6,361 nucleotides of DNA, taken from the NCBI GenBank assembly GCA_020061685.1, contig JAGUXU010000074.1, positions 1-6,361 on the forward strand, given 5' to 3'. Within the stretch, counting starts at the first letter, position 1. Every line of letters begins with the position of its first letter. Below, piece after piece: positions 5,643-6,361 of the stretch. The stretch comes from Candidatus Omnitrophota bacterium (GTDB taxonomy: Bacteria; Omnitrophota; Gorgyraeia; Pluralincolimonadales; Pluralincolimonadaceae). The notes below the pieces were generated by a model, which ran no database searches, had not been told where the DNA came from, and saw nothing but the letters and a program-made list of their open reading frames with translations. Position numbers and translations under genes: made by a program.

Positions 5643-6361
5643 CTCCTCGCGAATTCCTTAGAACCTCTCAAAAGATTACTAAGTTCGGCTAATAATTGAT
5701 CTACTTTCTTGCCGTCGCCCATCATCTGCGCGACGTTTATCAGATTCCGTAATTCCGTGAGTTTGTTCCTATTGTTCTGATCCTTCATATTTTTTATGCA
5801 GTCGGACAGGTTCTTCTGCCTGTCGGTCATTATCTCGGTCAAGCCGGACGACTCGGATACGATCCGGTTCAGGTCGTCGTCATCAAAGCGGTTGATAAAC
5901 TGCGCGGCATTAAGCGCTTTGCCCTCCGCGTATGCCTTAAATATCTCGGCGGCTATCTTACGCGTCTTCTCATCCGAGAAATCCTCGGCCTTCAGGTGTT
6001 TCAGGACCTCGGCGATGAATTCGGCGTCTTCCAGCATCAGTCCGATCACGGCCTTCTCGGCCGCGGTGCCCGAACATATGCCCGCAGGGGCCGTAGTCTC
6101 GTCGGACGGTTCGTAAGTATAATCGGGCTTTACCTTCTTTAATTCCGTAAGCAGCGCTTCCTCCCTTACCTGCAGCCTCTCGGCCAGCCGTTTTATATAT
6201 TCAAATTTCAATACGGCGTTGGTCACCTTGGCTATCGTCGGAAGCATCTCGGCGCAGATCCTGGATTTTGCCGAGGCATCACGCGCATCGTATCTCGAGG
6301 TGAGGATGCTCAATTTATATTCAAATAGGTCCGCTGCCGAATCGACGAGCGAATTGAATTC
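5639..6361 (-). CDS. dnaG: DNA primase DnaG, C-terminal 240 residues (start outside window)
   Basis: The frame is open from the last base of the window; the visible fragment begins EFNSLVDSAADLFEYKLSIL. Residues 1-75 match the end of the primase RNA-polymerase domain, including the family-typical stretch AEMLPTIAKVTNAVLKFEYI and KRLAERLQV with E/K-rich helices. After a short linker (about 80-97) residues 100-230 form a helical bundle like the DnaB-helicase-binding domain (AAEKAVIGLMLEDAEFIAEV, then a long amphipathic helix near 175-215). DnaG makes the RNA primers for replication and is recruited to the fork by DnaB through this C-terminal domain. The zinc finger and TOPRIM catalytic part lie beyond the edge. 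A TTG at 6313 is an internal leucine codon, not the start. The stop overlaps the rpoD start as ATGA. Confidence 0.95.
   Translation of the reverse strand, partial: EFNSLVDSAADLFEYKLSILTSRYDARDASAKSRICAEMLPTIAKVTNAVLKFEYIKRLAERLQVREEALLTELKKVKPDYTYEPSDETTAPAGICSGTAAEKAVIGLMLEDAEFIAEVLKHLKAEDFSDEKTRKIAAEIFKAYAEGKALNAAQFINRFDDDDLNRIVSESSGLTEIMTDRQKNLSDCIKNMKDQNNRNKLTELRNLINVAQMMGDGKKVDQLLAELSNLLRGSKEFARR
5643..5659 (-). promoter_or_regulatory. Irregular ribosome-binding region of rpoD inside the end of dnaG
   Basis: Two purine stretches precede the rpoD ATG: AGGAG (5647-5643) directly abuts the start codon with no spacer, and AAGGA (5659-5655) is 12 bases away. Neither spacing is favourable. 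Together with the ATGA stop-start overlap this suggests that ribosomes finishing dnaG reinitiate on rpoD, which would tie the amounts of the two proteins together. Confidence 0.5.

Noticed and set aside
4657..5661. 334-codon open frame on the plus strand opposite rpoD, rich in Ser and Leu
   Set aside because: It is the antisense shadow of a certain rpoD gene. Its composition is what one gets from reading Glu/Lys-rich codons backwards, it has no recognisable domain, and it lies wholly within rpoD and the end of dnaG.
6356..6361. Window ends exactly on GAATTC (EcoRI site), which could mark a clone end
   Set aside because: A six-base match at an edge can be chance; another GAATTC lies at 5650-5655, and dnaG reads straight into the edge with no vector sequence.

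Overview
The window is a tightly packed bacterial region in which every gene lies on the minus strand, so transcription runs from base 6361 down to base 1. It holds six protein genes, two of them cut by the window edges. The only gap between genes is about 23 bases (1543-1565). No RNA gene, insertion sequence, CRISPR array, attachment site, origin or clear terminator is visible. The codon choice (many ATA Ile and AGG Arg codons), the free-living style of primase and primary sigma factor, and the Fe-S redox cargo suggest an uncultured, probably anaerobic Gram-negative bacterium. A PVC-like or Omnitrophota-type lineage is my best guess, but it rests on general resemblance and not on any search.

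Layout in transcription order. (1) 6361-5639: the last 240 residues of DNA primase (dnaG). (2) 5642-4038: the primary sigma factor (rpoD), overlapping dnaG by ATGA. (3) 4048-3077: a Tat-exported DUF362 protein with a GTG start inside the end of rpoD (11-base overlap). (4) 3080-1566: a membrane polyferredoxin that looks like a NapH-type protein fused to a NapG-type protein, overlapping the DUF362 gene by ATGA. (5) about 1542-862: a HAD-IB phosphatase of the MtnX/phosphoserine-phosphatase type with a Cys triad. (6) 890 to beyond 1: the first 296 residues of a class III PLP aminotransferase, whose start lies 29 bases inside the phosphatase gene behind a strong Shine-Dalgarno sequence.

How the parts may work together. 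dnaG-rpoD is the core of the classical macromolecular synthesis operon. Here the reading frames run without a break into two redox genes, so replication, transcription and a membrane electron-transfer module appear to share one transcript. DUF362 and the NapH/NapG-like fusion both carry a TRRDF twin-arginine motif, which suggests a quinol-linked or ferredoxin-linked Fe-S module with parts outside the cytoplasmic membrane. The last two genes form a second translationally coupled pair (phosphatase and aminotransferase). They may have their own promoter: a TTGTCA-N17-TATAAT match sits exactly at the start of the phosphatase gene. Their substrates cannot be read from the sequence.
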